Positions 9,746 through 21,919 of a DNA stretch of 64,000 nucleotides are shown in pieces (the stretch's first letter is position 1; each line of letters begins with the position of its first letter). The position numbers and the translations under genes are program-made. Source of the stretch: Leptidea sinapis (Eukaryota > Arthropoda > Insecta > Lepidoptera > Pieridae); the NCBI RefSeq assembly GCF_905404315.1, contig NC_066287.1, positions 11,842,001 to 11,906,000 of the forward strand, given 5' to 3'. The notes under the pieces were generated by a model. It saw only the letters and a program-made list of their open reading frames with translations. It was not told the DNA's origin and made no database searches.

Positions 9746-10827
9746 GTACTATGGTACAAGTCATTAGTTACACTTAAACGTGCTTAGACTCAAAGCATTT
9801 CAGCCACCCCTCTTATACCTATAGTTCAGCGGCTAAATATTTTAGTGCTGTATGAAATTTTATAATAAGCAGTATTTACTAGCTTTCACAAAATATTTGT
9901 TATGAAAACCATAAACTTATACAAGCGTATAGACGACCTGACAGCCCGATACGATTGATTTGTCAATGTGGTGGTTGCTAGTGGTTTTTTAATTTACGAC
10001 TTGTCAATTAAAATTCGTATGAGTATTGTTAGATTCGATTTCCAGTTCTATCTTTCTGAATCTCCGTTAGATATGTTCTTTACCACGCTTTATTTGTTTA
10101 TGACTCTAGACGTTAATATATTGTAAGTCCATGTGCAAATGCTTACATATTTAACTATATACAGTCCCTATAACTAGTTTTAGGAACAAATTCATAATCT
10201 GTACTTAGTACAAGAAATGGTACAACTGTTAGATGAGTATTTTAAAATTAGTCGCCAATGTAATAATTTCAAAATAAAACTTGCTTACTCAAATTTTAAC
10301 AGAAGTCTATAAAAATAATCAATAGTAGGATTTGCTGAAGAATTTATAAAACCCTATTGAGAGTTATTACCACAAAGTTTGTAGAGAATTTTCGAAGAGA
10401 CTGTCTTGTCCTATTCCAACTTTATCGTAAAAAAGGGAACGGAAAATAGATTATAAGTTTCCCTCTAACTTTTAAATCTCCTTAATCTGCTCAGAGTGCA
10501 ACTTATGTTCTCGCATTTTCTGGCAAACAAAGAAAAATTTTACGAGGAGCGTCTTCTAATTACTCAAACTCAGTGTGGCTTTAGCCATCTGCGTAGAAGC
10601 TACACACTGTAGTTATATTTCCTATAACTATATGTTTATAACGTTAGGTAATTAAATTAAAAAGATGAAATCATCTGCGGTTCCTGCCGCTTGGACGACA
10701 CAATCAATTCGGATAAGCCATAACGCCATTGCGAAAATTAGCACAGATTGCCTTGCCTATATAGTCCAAGCCTATTAGTATTACGCGCGTCAAAGTTAAC
10801 CAAGACTACGACCTCATAGAGGGATCA
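9746..10827. other. No recognisable feature
   Basis: A+T-rich sequence, no repeat or coding signal that I can identify. Confidence 0.45.
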
Positions 10828-11061
10828 GTGATGCAGGCTGACATGGCCTATGAGATGATCCGTTCCTGCGGTACCACTATTTTACCTGTACGAGTAAACA
10901 CACGCGTGTATGTGGACTTGGGCCTAAAGACCTACGTGCAGTATAGTAGACAAATACGACCCCCAATTTCCGACACGGCGATAGCACATATCCTCCCCTA
11001 TAAACACATCGGAGTTACGTCAAAAGATTGTTTTTCTCCCCAAGATATTTGCGTCTCATAA
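10828..11061 (+). other. Unassigned 77-codon open frame
   Basis: An open frame in a locally less A+T-rich block (about 10680-11240). The predicted protein has no recognisable motif, transmembrane segment or signal peptide. It could be an exon fragment or a chance frame in an old element. A run of cytosines follows at about 11248-11258. Confidence 0.2.
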
Positions 11062-11239
11062 ATAACAAGGCCAGCTGCACCATCTCAAGTTGTTGATGGA
11101 TCGCATTTAATTTGGATTGTCACAGAGATCCACGTTAAGAGGGGAGCGGCGATCCAAAAAGAACGCGAGTCATGTTAGCCCAAACTGAAGCACATAAACA
11201 GAGTCGAACTAACATCAATCTATTTTCCCTGAAGTATAA

Positions 11240-13582
11240 TTGATATCCCCCCCCCCCATGTTATTACAAAATAAGTATTAATTTGTCGGCAGCAAAAGAT
11301 TGTGCCAGATATAACCAACCAGATTTTGATGGCAAGTTTAGTTCCGGCCCTTCATCAGTCACTTAATTCTGGTTACTAAATGAGATTCCATGTTTTATGG
11401 AATATGGATGATGAGCTTCTCTTTGAGAGTATCAATAATTTAGGTAAAACTAAAAGGGGTAAAATTGAAAAATTGATTGAAATTGTAATTAGTTTCGTCT
11501 TTATTTATTTTTATTTCAGTCAGGTAAACGTTTGATACGTTTACTAGATTATGATCAAATTTCATTAACAATTTCCTTAAAAAAGCGTTTAGGGAACGCT
11601 TTCTTAGAACGCTTCATAAGTTTTATTCCTCTTTCATCCACCCCTATTTTATAAGCGACTTTTCTTTAGTAACTCATAATTTGAATGACGTAAAGCCGTG
11701 GATTAAAACTCCGCAGCAAAATCCAATAGCCAATATCTGTCACGATATTTTCCTGTCAATACTTAGATATTTGTAAGAGGGAAAGAAAATATACTTCGGA
11801 GAAAAATAACGGCTTACCGACGCTATTTCGTATTGTTTCAATTTCGTGCCAATCTCGCTCGTGTTCGCTTTCAAAGAACGAAAAGTTCAAGACTACGTCC
11901 ATTTCTATGCGAAGCAAGAGCTAAAATTCTGTGATTTATATCAATATTCCGTGATCGATAAAATTTCCAAAATCGATGGATCGAACGATCCTTAAAGCAG
12001 ATGGGAATAATAATGTATTAAAAAATTCATTCAACATTCAAATGTATAAGTGAAAGCTTCACTCTCTTTAAATCTCTCCAGATTCATGCCCCTGACCTGT
12101 TTACGCTTCACAATAAGACTTTTCCTGTAAACAACAATTTTATTGGTCGCTAAGTGAACAGAAACAGAACTCTCAAAAAGATGAAGTCGTTAAAAACATT
12201 TAACGTGACGACGAAACTGATAACTATCAGGCTATATTGTTTCAAAGTTTTTATAAAACTTAGTCTGAAACTGTTTGTTATGTGACAGTGACCTGTAAAA
12301 GTGTGTAATCATAAATTTTGTGTAGAAGAATAAGTACTATAATGTATATGTATGTACTGAACATGTAAAGAACGGCGGATAAATTATTGCATCATTTTAT
12401 GTTCACATGTAAGTGACAATATTATGTTTTTAATGAGAAATAAACATCTTTAAACCTAAAAGTCCTAACATTTTTCTCCTTTATTTCGTATTCAATTCCT
12501 CAAATAATAATGTATCGCATAAAAACCCCATTATTACAATTTGTAGAGTGGGCTGATAATGATATTATCCTTACAAATATACATTTGTTAGCTAAATTAC
12601 GTTCAATAATTACACGTTAAACTTAAATTTCATTATAATGTTATTTCTGTTGTATCCGCCTTTTTGATAAATACAATTTAATTGGATCTGAGGATCATAC
12701 AAAGTTTCCTGTTCTTGTTATTCAATGATAGTTTTAACCTGTTATCTGTTGTTAGGTAATTTGTTTTTATTATTATTAATATTATTGAAAGAATAGTTTC
12801 AGTTTATTTATGTCAGTCGTAGTTATCTTTAAATGAAATCTAGTTGATTGAAATTCGAATGTGATTACGACTCGATTTTGCCGGATTAGGTTTTAAGTTT
12901 ATTGCCAATTTTACAAGACTTGTAGTTTAGCTACATGCAAAGTTATAATTACAAAATGTCTTGTATATTATTTTCATATGCTTCACATTAATTTGAACAT
13001 ACATCGATCAAAATGAACGTAAAAATACAATTGTAATGTCCAATTGTATTGGATAATACAAAAGTATTTCTGCCTACAATATAATTTATAGTCAAGTAGA
13101 TATTTATGTTTAGTATTTTTATATCTATTACTTCATGTTAGTTAGTTATCTTAATTGTTCACACAATTGGACATAAATCAATACTTATATATTTTCGTAA
13201 GTGCTTCAATTCGTTCTAAGTTTATATTAAAGCACGTAAAAAAACCAAAATTTTTTGTTCTATTTAATTTTTTCCGCTATAATGGACAAAATGCTAAGTC
13301 GTTTTATAGATCATCATTGTTCGTCTTTAGTGCTATATCTCACCGGGACACCATGGCGGTGCAATCAGTCGCCGCTACCAACAAAATATAAAAACTCTAT
13401 AGAGAGTTACTCACCTGGTGTCAGTTTAGTTGCGCTACCAATTTGGTGGCGCGACTAGCGACCAGGACGCATGCACTGAATGTTACTGGTCGCGCTGCCA
13501 TGATGGTCGCACTACCACTAATTACAATAGAGTTGTATGTTGTCCCACTCACTCGGCTGGTAAAAAGTACTCCTTAAACATA
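11240..13582. other. No recognisable feature
   Basis: Long A+T-rich stretch. Around 13365-13515 the motif GCGCTACCA and variants occur four times with short inverted partners (for example GCGCTACCAA beside TTGGTGGCGC at 13431), giving local hairpin potential. No genes seen. Confidence 0.45.
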
Positions 13583-14011
13583 TGTAATATTTAAAATTCT
13601 CGTGTCGCGGTGTTCGTAGTTACATAAACTCCTCCGAAACGGCTTGACCGATTCTCATGAGTTTGTGTACATACTGGGTAGGTCTGAGAATAGAACAACA
13701 TCTATTTTTAATCCCGGTAAATGTTTAGCGCACCCTAATTTTTTTTTTCATGTTTTTGAAAATTTTTTAAATTTTATTTTATTATGATTCAGCATTAAAA
13801 AATAGATACTACAATGTACAACTATTTTTGTATCGCAATTTTTATATTATTCTGTTCCATCCACAAATCCGCTATAGGGTTGCAAGATGACAATCGAATA
13901 CAATATATTTTATACTAAGATAAATTTGGTAGGTCATAGAATCGGTTCCATCTACTTTTTATACCCCAAAATTTTTTTATATGGCGATACAATGTTTGCT
14001 GGGTCAGCTGG
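13583..14011 (+). mobile_element. Short Helitron, family H2
   Basis: The 5' end resembles the TCTAATATATAAAATTCTCG start of the family (here TGTAATATTTAAAATTCTCG); the body has the usual ACTCCTCCGAAACGGCTTGA phrase. The 3' end reads GTTTGCTGGGTCAGCTGG then T, meeting the CTRR rule for Helitrons. No Rep/helicase coding, so it is non-autonomous. Reverse copy at 34912-35199. Confidence 0.65.
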
Positions 14012-14870
14012 TATTATATAAGAAAGAGAACTTTTCGTCAAGCTCGCCTTGACTAGACGTCGTATTGTATTTAAATGAATAAATCTGAAGGTTTTCAGTT
14101 AACATCTTAAAGGTATAAAAATCTCATCGATTTTATTTAAATATATTCCACGTTACAAAGAGAACAACCATGGCCCCGAGGCTAGCCCTGAAATCACAAT
14201 GGTTCGAGAGCTTTCCACACGATCGCTTACTAATTAACTCCGTTCAATTCTGACTTTTTGTTTTACATTCCTTTCATTTGGGACACTAACTTTTTGTTAA
14301 ATCTGAATAGAAAATATACGAATTGTTCAGTTGCGTATTCTAAATTCAAACATTTTTTGGTAACGTTTGACATAGGAATGATATTTCACTTTACTTACTT
14401 ACTTATTTATTTATTAAATTATAACATTCAAATGTTAACAAAACCCTGAAAAACTGTTGTGACAGTTTGACTACAGGAACGAGTCTCTTTAAATATAGAT
14501 ATTTACATATTTTATATACTTAACTTAATACTTTAAATACTATAATTTTAAATATAGATATTTACATATTAATATAATTCGTTATTGTTTTCTTTTCTTA
14601 CTGACTTACCTGTTAAGGAGAAAAAGGCCTACTTCTTCTACTTCGAAAACGTGAGTGCTTTAGTCCACACGACTGAAGTAAAATAGAATGTTTATTTATA
14701 AATTTATGATTCAAATACGAAATGAAAAAACGAAATCATCACCTTTTACGGAACGGTAGCGTTGCTCCCCAAGTGAAGAAATCACGAAAGATAAAAGCCA
14801 GGGTAACAAACATGTTGCACTGTCATCGGTGTTTACGAAAAGATACAAGTTACCTGAGTTTCCCCACGAG
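14012..14870. other. Mostly unexplained; short direct repeat
   Basis: A 20-base direct repeat (TAAATATAGATATTTACATA) occurs at about 14491 and 14550. Otherwise A+T-rich with no assignable gene. Confidence 0.4.
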
Positions 14871-14879
14871 TTCGAATCA

Positions 14880-15165
14880 GTATCAGAATCAGAATGATTG
14901 CGAAACTGAAGTGGCAGTGGGCAAGGCACATAATTCGACGGTCAGATGGCCTGTAGGGCAGAAAAGTCCTCGAATGGCGACTACGTACCGGAAGACCCTA
15001 CACAAGATGAACCGACGATCTGGTCAAGTTCGCCGGAATACGTTGAATCAGGACAGCGCAGGACCGATCGTCGTGAAGATCTTTGGGGGAGGATTTTGTC
15101 CAGCAGTAGACGTCTTCCGGCTGATGATGACAAGTCACCTATTACAACGCGTGTACATAGCGCAT
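14880..15165 (+). pseudogene. RTE-type LINE C-terminus
   Basis: Translation follows the RTE tail: AKLKWQWARHIIRRSDG, then GRKVLEWRLRTGR, TDDLVKFAGIR and RTAQDRSS, ending near VQQ and a TGATGATGA tail at about 15122-15130. Several stops (for example after SDGL) kill it. The open frames of 168, 76 and 63 codons across this block are other-frame readings of the same remnant. Confidence 0.75.
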
Positions 15166-15169
15166 ACCT

Positions 15170-16690
15170 CACCTAAAAGACTGACTATTAGTTCACGTAA
15201 TATTTTATTAATCCTCATACGTAATTAAAAGAATTAACTTCCCAGACGAATAACATTAAAGAGTAAACATATTACTTTTCATAAAATCACTTTGGTCAAA
15301 AAATATACACAAAGTAAAATATACGTTCACGATTTATAACCACTTGTAAATGAGATGAAACTTATAACCACTCTATTAACTCAATACTCACAGTTACAGA
15401 ATTTTTAATTATATTGATGTAATGAGTGATGCACTAAAAATACTCGAACGTTTCGACTGTCTTACTTGAATAAAAGTGTGTGTGTAATTATGTATGCACG
15501 CAAGAAGTTATACTTCTTTGACCTAATCCAAGCAAAAATCCTGAAAATTATTTATTCGTCGTGCTATTCTACGTTTGTAGAAAGAACAATATTGTAAAAA
15601 TCTTGCAACGATGGCTTTGACAAATAATTATTAAATAACGAATACGGCTGTACGGGCTTGAACCCTTTGCCTATCCTAATAATAGACGAAGATAATAATA
15701 AACATCATCACAAAACCGTAAAAGAATAACAAATGCCATAGATGAATGATTCTGCATTCACTGTAAATAATTTTTGTGAGTATTTATCAACTTCAGAAAA
15801 AAAAATAATGGCCCTAATAACAAAATGAGCATGCCTTTGATAATTGAAGAAACAAAACGTACAGATAATTACTAATTACATATTGTAATTGGAAATCCCA
15901 AAAGTCGCAAAATTATTTTTTATTAAACTAATTACAATGTACGCGTTTAACAAAGGAAAATTAACCGAAGTTTGTTATTTTGAAATTCCATATTGATCTA
16001 ATTAAGAGCCTGTTTAATTAACAATGGTTTTCGTTGAGATATTGGGGATGGCGGTTCATTATTGTTTCAAAGGGACTATTGTTATAAAATTGTAAGTAGA
16101 ATCCCTTGTAAAATTTAGGATGTATATATTGTGAACTGCTGTTTTTATACTCTTGTGTTTTTATAGTAGTGTAGTAATAGAAAATGTCTACAGTATTAGT
16201 AAAAGTCCAATAAAGTATACTAAGGCCAACGAGACAAGATAAATAATGTAAACAAACGGACCGTTAGTGTGTTACATTGTACTGAGTTATATTGTCATAA
16301 TTACGGCTGATTCTGACTTTTCAGACGAAACATCTTTGTCTAATACAGAGGCAAGCGATAAGAATAGTCCATAATTTGTGTATATTTTCTTAAAATAACA
16401 ATGTTTTGAAGCCCTGAAACTTTGTTAACATTTTTAATCTCGTCTCGTTAGCGTAACTATAGAATTTAAAGATCTATTTCCTGAAAATGAGGGTCAACTG
16501 CAACCGAAGCTATCCAACGCTGTGTTAAAGGTATTTTTAGGCTCAGTAATTAAACTTGGATGATTTTGTTACAAAAATCAACAGCAGTCGCTCAAATCAT
16601 TTGCGCTTTGCAGGTGACCCATATGTATAACGTTGTCCTCCTATTTGATTGTTTGTTGTTTTCTGGGACTGCATTGCATGCGTACTGCAT
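15170..16690. other. Mostly unexplained; family G scrap
   Basis: At 15468-15550 there is a short match to the repeat at 36255-36615 (AAAGTGTGTGTGTAATTATG, CGCAAGAAGTTATACTTCTT). The rest is A+T-rich without recognisable content. Confidence 0.45.
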
Positions 16691-16696
16691 GTAAGG

Positions 16697-17050
16697 CATT
16701 TATTTTCTCAAAATTGTTGATGTCATTTCTAATATACTAGACACTACTACCGCTTCGGAAACAAATGGCGCCCTGAGAGCGAAGAAGCGGCGCTAGAAAC
16801 TTTTCCAGCATTCTTTTTTTGAGCTCTTTTTAATAATTCATTGCTATTGCTTTAAAATAATGTTTTTCTTGTCCCAGGCTGTCCGATCACTTAGATATTC
16901 ATTTGTGGAGTAGTAGGATTTACGACCGAGCCATTTTTTAATAAAACATTTTAATTTATTTATAGATAATGCCTGAACAGTGGCTGAGACTTTATTATAA
17001 AAGTGTGCCCTTAAAGCTATTATTATTGTAATTATCTCATTGGAAAAGAC
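16697..17050 (-). pseudogene. LINE family L1, C-terminus and 3' UTR
   Basis: Minus strand reads HFYNKVSATVQALSINKLKCFIKKWLGRKSYYST..., the C-terminal tail of a jockey/CR1-like LINE reverse transcriptase. It is followed by the L1 3' UTR (AGAATGCTGGAAAAGTTTCT, GGCGCCATTTG in family form) and an AATAAATGCC end at about 16697. The 70-codon minus frame 16844-17056 is its best part. 5'-truncated. Confidence 0.75.
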
Positions 17051-17129
17051 AAGCAACTACCATATATCATGCGGCTAAAAACATTTAAATTAAAAACACT
17101 GATAGATAGATGAAAATACATGATATGAT

Positions 17130-17440
17130 ATTTTTATTTAAGCTCCTCAACGACATCACAAATAACACTGATCTTTTGAGTCAAATATTCATCTAAAGTT
17201 CACCATTCCGTACTCCACGGCATCCTATTTCACTTTTTACGCACCCAACCCACAGGACCAATCTCGGTCATCATTCCCTAATACCCCGATTAAGTAGACT
17301 ATATAATGAATTTATTAGTAGAGTTAAATCCATTGATCTATTCAGCGATAATATAACAAAATTTAAAGATAAATTAATTAAGACACTCGATTCTGCAGCG
17401 GTAGATATCACATAGATATTAAAATTGTGAATATTTTTTT
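17130..17440 (+). pseudogene. LINE C-terminal fragment, different family
   Basis: Plus-strand translation contains RHPISLFTHPTHRTNLGHHS, then IPRLSRLYNEFIS and LFSDNITKFKDKLIKTL. This order (RTNxGxxS, PRLSRLYN, F.....FK) is the C-terminal signature of non-LTR reverse transcriptases. It differs from L1-L3 in sequence. Stops upstream of the fragment show it is dead. Confidence 0.65.
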
Positions 17441-18289
17441 CTTTGTTATTTTTATCTTTTATATACCTTTCATTGCATAAATTTAACATTTGAATAACTT
17501 TATTTAGCCTTTACTTATTATATAAATTTTCACTTTTTGTACGACTTATATTTGTGTACATGCTGTAACTGCCTATAAATATAATTATGTGTATCCCTAG
17601 CACCTAAGACTTGTTTAATATTAATGTACCACATGTAATTCTGTTGGTAGTTCATAACTAAATAAATATTATAATATAATATCTCTAAAGCTTTATTATA
17701 AAAGTTTACCCTTAAAGCATGTACCTTATGAAACCTACTAGAGTTAGTTACAATCAATCCCTTATTTCTAGTGTTATAATAATGTTAATCACTATTAAGA
17801 GCGGAAGGGCGTATCACTTAACATCAGGTAAACGTTTTAATCGTTTTGTAACTTTTTTTCTCATTAATAAAACAGGATGATATCCAAGTATTCAGCGTGT
17901 CAGATGTCAGAACATGTTGATATAGTATTGTGACTATGAAAACCTATAAAGCTCATTTCGCAAAAAGGAAAATTACTCACTACGGTTTGTATATTCAATA
18001 TGCACAGTTATTATTCGAAAACAACATGAATTGCTTTCGTGGCTAAATCAATACGCACTTCATGAAACCACTTCCACGCTATAATTGTATAATTTGATCG
18101 AATTTCAATGTGGTTTAATCTGCATATAAATACAATTTTCAAACTCAACGCATTAATTTATACATGAGTTTTATATTATATTTGTACATAGAGATTTTAT
18201 ATGTTTGTAAATGCAATTCGGTTGTACTTTCATAATATATTTTTATTCGCTCGATCTTCTCATTTCATATCCAAACAATAGAAATTAGA
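17441..18289. other. Mostly unexplained; L1 scrap
   Basis: A 60-base minus-strand scrap of L1 (TTTATTATAAAAGTTTACCC) lies at 17675-17735. The rest is A+T-rich. Confidence 0.45.
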
Positions 18290-18512
18290 AGGTTGACGTA
18301 AATGGCAGGAGATCTCCTGAGACTACTCTCATTATGGGGGTACAACGAGAGTCTATTCTTGGAATGTTCCTCTTCCTTATCTACAAAAATGATCTTCCTA
18401 ACTCTGTGATTCCTCTAGTGTTTCAAGAGAATGTGGGCGGCGGTGATCTCTTAACACCGGTGATAACGTAATACCCGTACGCTCGTTTATCCTCCTTTTT
18501 CCATAAATAAAA
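18290..18512 (+). pseudogene. LINE family L3: RT block joined to 3' tail
   Basis: Plus strand reads VDVNGRRSPETTLIMGVQRE then SILGMFLFLIYKNDLP, the GVPQGS...FLxYxNDLP part of reverse transcriptase. It then jumps straight to the L3 3' tail (GTGATTCCTCTAGTGT, CGTACGCTCGTTTATCCTCC). The palm active site and thumb are therefore deleted. It meets an opposite-strand L3 copy head-on at about 18513. Confidence 0.7.
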
Positions 18513-18790
18513 TTATACGTGCTTTTTTTGAAGGTACCCATATACCCGTATCGTCCTTGTATATGTTCCTTGAAAACCGCACTGTGGAATAATGCCACAC
18601 ATCCAGAAGATGGAATTAGATCGCAGGAATCAAGTGGCAAGTCAAACAGCTCTTCGGGACACTCCCTGTGATAAACGCGGTGGAAGACAACCAATGAAGT
18701 GACGTCTCAACGCAACGCCAAGTTATGTAGCCGTTCACACAGCACTGGGTCCTCGACAATATGTGTAGCTCTGATACTGAACTGTTACTT
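18513..18790 (-). pseudogene. LINE family L3 C-terminal region
   Basis: Minus strand reads RDVTSLVVFHRVYHRECPEE then LFDL, and after a gap GTFKKSTYNF. The first part is the typical DVxSLCVFYRIYHGECSEELF segment near the LINE C-terminus. The 98-codon minus frame at 18398-18694 is largely this. It is arranged tail-to-tail with the previous fragment. Confidence 0.65.
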
Positions 18791-18832
18791 TCAGTAAGGA
18801 TATCTCAAATCTTAATTTACATTGACACTTTC

Positions 18833-19134
18833 ACCAGTGCTTCTTTGCACAAGATGCCGGCTAGATTATGGGGTACCACAACGGCGCCTATTTCTGCCGT
18901 GAAGCAGTAATGTGTGAGCATAATTGTGTTTGGGTCTGAAGGACGCCGCCGTAGCTAGTGAAATTACTGGGCATATGAGACTTGACATCTTAATTATGTC
19001 TCAAGGTAAAGTTGTAGTGCCGCTCAGAATTTTTGGGTTTTTCAATAATCCTGAGCGGGAGTACATTGTAATGGCCAGGGCGTATCACTTACCCATCAGC
19101 TGAACGTCCTGCTCGTCTCGTCCCTTGTTTTATA
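18833..19134 (+). mobile_element. SINE-like repeat family A, near complete
   Basis: Runs from CCAGTGCTTCTTTGCAC to GTCTCGTCCCTTGTTTTATA and ends in nine A residues (19134 region). This poly(A) supports a retroposon with this strand as sense. The internal stem (GCCGCTCAG / CTGAGCGG) is present. Confidence 0.7.
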
Positions 19135-19205
19135 AAAAAAAATCATCTTATTTGGAAAGTTATGCGTATGTGAAATAGAAGTTAAATCTTAGTTTGATAT
19201 TACAT

Positions 19206-19430
19206 TCAATGTAACAGTCAGCATCTTAATGTGGTCACAATACTCCCAGAATTAATATTAAATGAGTGAACAGAAACAGAACAAACAGCTTAAGGCTATT
19301 GAATTACTCAAACAGTGCCACGTAAGGCAACCGCTGAAGCCTTGTTTGTGAGAACTAACAACTCGGCTACATGATATCCCTATTGTATTTGTGCTACTGT
19401 GTATGAGGGTTCATCCCGGGGATTTGGATT
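19206..19430 (+). repeat. Dispersed repeat family F
   Basis: Shares ACAGTCAGCATCTTAATGTG..., GAACAGAAACAGAACAAACA, GCTTAAGGC, ATTACTCAAACAGTGCC and GCAACCGCTGAAGCCTTGTT with 20640-20875 and, more distantly, 35975-36120. Class unknown; no terminal repeats found. Confidence 0.55.
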
Positions 19431-19589
19431 TTGATTCGATTGAATTATTTCTGTATTTCAACATGTTATGAAATTATAATTATTATCAATATGAAACTTC
19501 TCTGAGTCTCGGAAGTTTTAATAATCATTAACTTACATTCGTGTTTCTAATATTAGTTAGGATATCTCAAACCGTAAGTTATATTTCTG

Positions 19590-20265
19590 CAACCAATTAA
19601 AAACAGGCCAGGTTTTTTTACTATTAAATATTATGACTGTTCATTGTCAGTAACTTTAATATATGTTCACAAAAATCGTCACCTTTTTGCTCTTAATAGT
19701 GATTTTCTTTATTATAACACTAGAAAGAAGGGATTGCTTGTAACTAAAATAGTAGGCTTCATAAGATACAAAGCTAAATGCTTACACTTTTATAATAAAG
19801 TCCCAGCCACTGTTCAGGCATTATCTAAAAATATATTGAAATGTTGTATTAAAAACTGGCTCTGTCGTAAATCCTACTACTCCACAGCTGAATATCTAAG
19901 TGATCGGACAGCCTGGGACTAGATTATGATTGTTTTATAGCGATATAAATTACTGTACAGTATTGTATATTTTTATTGAAAAGAGCGCAAAAAAAAGAAT
20001 GCTGGGAGAGTTTATTGCGCCGCTTCTTCTCTCTCAGAGCGCCAGTAGTACCTAGTATATTAAAAATGATATCAGAAGGAATTCTAAAGGAATCAATTTT
20101 GAGAAAATAAATGCCTTTATGCCTTTAGAGTGCGTGACAAGCTACGTGTTACACTCGTGATTTGTATATCACTTTGTGTGCGTGCATTGCTTAAAATAGA
20201 GGTTAACTGTCAACTGATTTTCTCGAGGTTATCACAGCTGTCACTGTCTGTCTAAACGTATAAAT
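19590..20265. mobile_element. Miniature element family M, split by a LINE
   Basis: The left part ends AAAAACAGGCCAGGTT near 19613 and the right part resumes TTTAGAGTGCGTGACAAGCT at 20117, continuing to the terminal repeat at 20247-20265. The intact copy at 59141-59319 has these halves contiguous, so the LINE between them inserted later. Confidence 0.6.
19622..20116 (+). pseudogene. LINE family L1 insertion, C-terminus and 3' UTR
   Basis: Ninety-two open codons (19644-19922) read as a LINE C-terminus: HLFALNSDFLYYNTRKKG, then CLHFYNKVPATVQALS and RKSYYSTAEYLSDRTAWD, stop at 19920. The pattern (hLF..NSD...YNTR, then F-Y-N-K-V-P) is that of jockey/CR1-like reverse transcriptases. A 190-bp 3' UTR with GAATGCTGGGAGAGTTT ends in an ATGCCTTT tandem tail. 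5'-truncated on insertion into family M. Confidence 0.8.
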
Positions 20266-20342
20266 GATCCAAGATTTCTGCTTGTATTGTGGTATTAGCG
20301 ACATAAAGTTTATTTGTACGTAATAATGTTTTAATGAAAATA

Positions 20343-20576
20343 AGGGACGACACGAGCAGGACGTTCAGCTGGTAGTAATTGATACGCCCTGCCCATTACA
20401 ATGCAGTGCCACTCAGGATTCTTGAAAAACCCAAAAATTCTGATAAAATATGTTAAGTCTTATTTGCCCAGTAATTTCACTAGTTACGGCGCCCTTCAGA
20501 CCGAAACACAGTAATGTTTACACATAACTGCTTCACGGCAGAAATAGGCATCCTGTGCAAAGGAGCCTCCCACTGG
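20343..20576 (-). mobile_element. SINE-like repeat family A, internally deleted
   Basis: Reverse copy running from AAGGGACGACACGAGCAGG (complement of the 3' end) to GGAGCCTCCCACTGG. The segment holding the right arm of the internal stem is deleted near 20445. A T-rich run at the left corresponds to the poly(A). Confidence 0.65.
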
Positions 20577-20639
20577 TAATGTATGGACGAAAGCTTATAA
20601 TATCTTAGTTGTATCAAAAATTGTTATACAGGATGTGTT

Positions 20640-20875
20640 TATAGTACAGTCAGCGTGTTCGTGTGGTTACAATACCCCTGAATTAATGTTAACTGCGTAC
20701 ACAGGAACAAAACAAAAAGCTGAAACTGGCTTAAGGCGATTACTCACACAATACCGTGTAAGACAACCGCAGCCTTATTTGTGAGAACTTAAGACTCGCC
20801 TACAATTGGTACCCTTAAGTGTTTGTTTTACTAAGTTTGGGGATCATCTCAGGGGTTTAAGTAGGCGAAGAGATA
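20640..20875 (+). repeat. Dispersed repeat family F, copy 2
   Basis: Matches 19206-19430 (ACAGTCAGCGTG, CCTGAATTAATGTTAA, AAGGCGATTACTCACACAAT, GACAACCGCAGCCTTATTTG). The two copies are only about 1.4 kb apart, so a local duplication or paired insertion is possible. Confidence 0.5.
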
Positions 20876-21104
20876 AGGGAACCAAATTCGCTTTGAAGTA
20901 CTCTCTCGCCTTTGGTGTTATTGAAATCTTGCCAAATAGTTGAACTATGACGTATAACCGGGTTCATCAGTGTACAACCGAAAGCGATGGAGCTACAAAA
21001 TTTTGCAGAAATGTTCCTCAAATAATGTAAGTGACCTCTAAATCAAAAAGTAAAGCGATAAATTTACACGAAGAATGGCGCAGTCGAGTTAGTAAGTATT
21101 TTAT

Positions 21105-21180
21105 TGGATGATATATGTTTTTACAACATGATCCCAGAAAGTGTAAAAGAGATCAATAGAATTGTTAAAAAATGTTTTCA
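21105..21180 (+). pseudogene. LINE family L2 C-terminal scrap
   Basis: Reads FYNMIPESVKEINRIVKKCF, the F-Y-N-K-I-P-E-S ... K-x-x-V-K motif near the end of LINE reverse transcriptases. The match stops after 21180 and unrelated sequence follows. Confidence 0.55.
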
Positions 21181-21589
21181 CCTCTCCAGAACGAAATGGG
21201 CGCTTTTTGCTGCGAGCGTGAGGCAAGGTGATTTAAGTTTCAAACTCCACGTGACCATACATCCGGGAATTACTCCGCGTTAAAAAAAATAAACAATGCG
21301 ATCCGGTGCGTTCCGAAACTCATTTTAGCCTAGCGTATTATCTCATTGTCACAAAAATTTAAATGTTACTTGTCGAAGTTTAGATTATAAAATTTTTCAA
21401 CTTTTGATTTTTTTATGAGGGTTTGATATTTATAATAAACATTGTTAAATATTATCTTAATTGTTTCTCTCACTATAACCTATAACACTTTTCTCGCTAG
21501 TCGAGGTGAATAGTTGTATGTTTGAGAGCAATTTTTTTTTGGTCTCGTGCCTTTAAATCACTCACTACCTGAGTAGTCCATAATCCACC

Positions 21590-21870
21590 TGATTCCACAA
21601 ATTAGGATATCATCCCCACCATCTGGATGTGTCCTCCACAATGCGGTCTTCAAGGAGCTTTCTTCCACTAAATATAAAGCTGTGAAATGAACTTCCTTGT
21701 GCTAAGTTTTCGGGATGATACGACATGGGTGCCTTTCTAAAAAAGCGCGTACACCTTCCTTAAGGGCCGGCAACGCTTCTGTGATTCCTCTGGTGTTGCA
21801 AGAGAATGTGATCACTTAGCACCAGGTGACCCGTTCGCTCGTTTATCCTCCTTTTCCATAAAAAGTTTTC
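21590..21870 (+). pseudogene. LINE family L3, C-terminus and 3' end
   Basis: Translation follows the L3 tail: a segment like CPPQCGLQGAFFH in one frame and, on the sense frame, FSSTKYKAVK, then MGAFLKKRVHLP. DNA landmarks shared with the other copies are GTGATTCCTCTGGTGTTGCA, ACCAGGTGACCCGTTCGCTC and CTCCTTTTCCATAAAA. About 20 bases around the GGCGGTGG are missing. Several frameshifts; dead. Confidence 0.65.
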
Positions 21871-21919
21871 AGTTCTGAGGTATACTATTAACTTATTAAG
21901 TTTTTGCCGTTTAATAAGT

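Noticed and set aside
14722..15228. 168-codon plus-strand ORF, the longest here
   Set aside because: It overlaps an RTE tail read in another frame, and its own translation shows no domain.
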